The notes under the pieces were generated by a model, which saw only the letters and a list, made by a program, of their open reading frames with translations, made no database searches and was not told where the DNA came from. A stretch of DNA of 6,445 nucleotides from Desulfonema limicola (GTDB taxonomy: Bacteria > Desulfobacterota > Desulfobacteria > Desulfobacterales > DYRC01). A program made the translations under genes and the position numbers. How positions within the stretch are numbered: the stretch's first letter is position 1; each line of letters opens with the position of its first letter. The stretch is from NCBI GenBank assembly GCA_020718925.1, contig DYRC01000238.1, positions 1 to 6,445 of the forward strand. The letters are read 5' to 3'. Below are positions 6,182 through 6,445 of this stretch, piece after piece.

Positions 6182-6445
6182 AAACCGATCCGCTATTCTA
6201 CGAACTTTTCAGACTTCAACCCGCAAGTCTCTTCGAACTGGCAGGACTTGAGGCTGAAGGCGAATATGTCTTTGAAAGCATCACCGTCAAAAGCACCGAA
6301 CGGCGGCCCGATGGCTTCTTCAGGCGCACTGACGGAGACGGACCCGATATTTTCCTCGAAGTTCAGGGCTATGACGATCCGAATATCTACTGGCGGCTTT
6401 TTCAGGAAATATTCACCTATTACGCACAATCGGATAAAAAAACAC
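6178..6445 (+). CDS. DUF2887 / Rpn-family PD-(D/E)XK nuclease-like protein (partial, runs off the window)
   Basis: The frame is open from 6154 to the window end; 89 codons are visible from the ATG at 6178. The opening M-K-T-D-P-L-F-Y-E-L-F followed by L-F-E-L-A-G is the typical start of DUF2887 proteins, which are related to the Rpn (recombination-promoting nuclease, formerly transposase_31) families. The PD-(D/E)XK-like core is visible: E20, then R-R-P-D-G-F-F with D45, then L-E-V-Q with E61 and Q63 (the E-x-Q variant), and the Y-W-R-L-F-Q-E-I helix at 71-78. Full-length members are about 200-300 residues, so most of the C-terminal part is outside the window. The ATG overlaps the stop of the truncated secreted-protein frame and has no good Shine-Dalgarno, so translation may depend on coupling. 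These proteins are often multicopy and associated with genome plasticity; a direct role here is inferred. Confidence 0.85.
   Translation, partial: MKTDPLFYELFRLQPASLFELAGLEAEGEYVFESITVKSTERRPDGFFRRTDGDGPDIFLEVQGYDDPNIYWRLFQEIFTYYAQSDKKT

Noticed and set aside
6193..6429. Minus-strand open frame of 78 codons at the right end.
   Set aside because: It lies opposite the recognisable DUF2887 coding sequence and has no family resemblance.

Overview
The window looks like chromosome from a Gram-negative bacterium of moderate G+C content. All supported genes lie on the + strand. A member of the former deltaproteobacteria (Desulfobacterota, for example a sulfate reducer) is the best guess. The reasons are the PATAN/DUF4388 protein carrying an MshEN-like insert, a DUF2887 (Rpn-type) nuclease gene and an eno-pyrG pair. 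This is inference from gene content; no rRNA or other taxonomic marker is present.

Layout: (1) 67-735 encodes an exported staphylococcal-nuclease-type protein with a cysteine-rich C-terminal module; its candidate promoter places the transcription start at or next to the start codon. (2) 784-3714 holds two complete housekeeping genes 9 bp apart, enolase (eno) and CTP synthase (pyrG), with all checked catalytic residues present. (3) A 76-bp gap with a good sigma-70-type promoter leads into a two-gene unit. Its first gene (3791-4558) encodes a Lar-like zinc ribbon fused to a PATAN/DUF4388 domain with an embedded tandem MshEN-type repeat. Its second gene is moeA (molybdenum insertion into molybdopterin), and the two overlap or nearly overlap. 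(4) 5788-6022 is non-coding and carries the strongest promoter-like sequence in the window. (5) 6023-6181 is the severed N-terminus of a secreted, probably beta-helix, surface protein. It joins abruptly to a DUF2887/Rpn-family PD-(D/E)XK nuclease gene that runs off the right end.

Functionally, eno and pyrG supply glycolysis/gluconeogenesis and CTP. The zinc-ribbon/PATAN/MshEN protein has the architecture of a signalling adaptor or c-di-GMP receptor, and its tight linkage to moeA is the most unusual arrangement here. The right end looks like a rearrangement point in accessory DNA. No rRNA, tRNA, CRISPR array, complete insertion sequence or strong intrinsic terminator was found.
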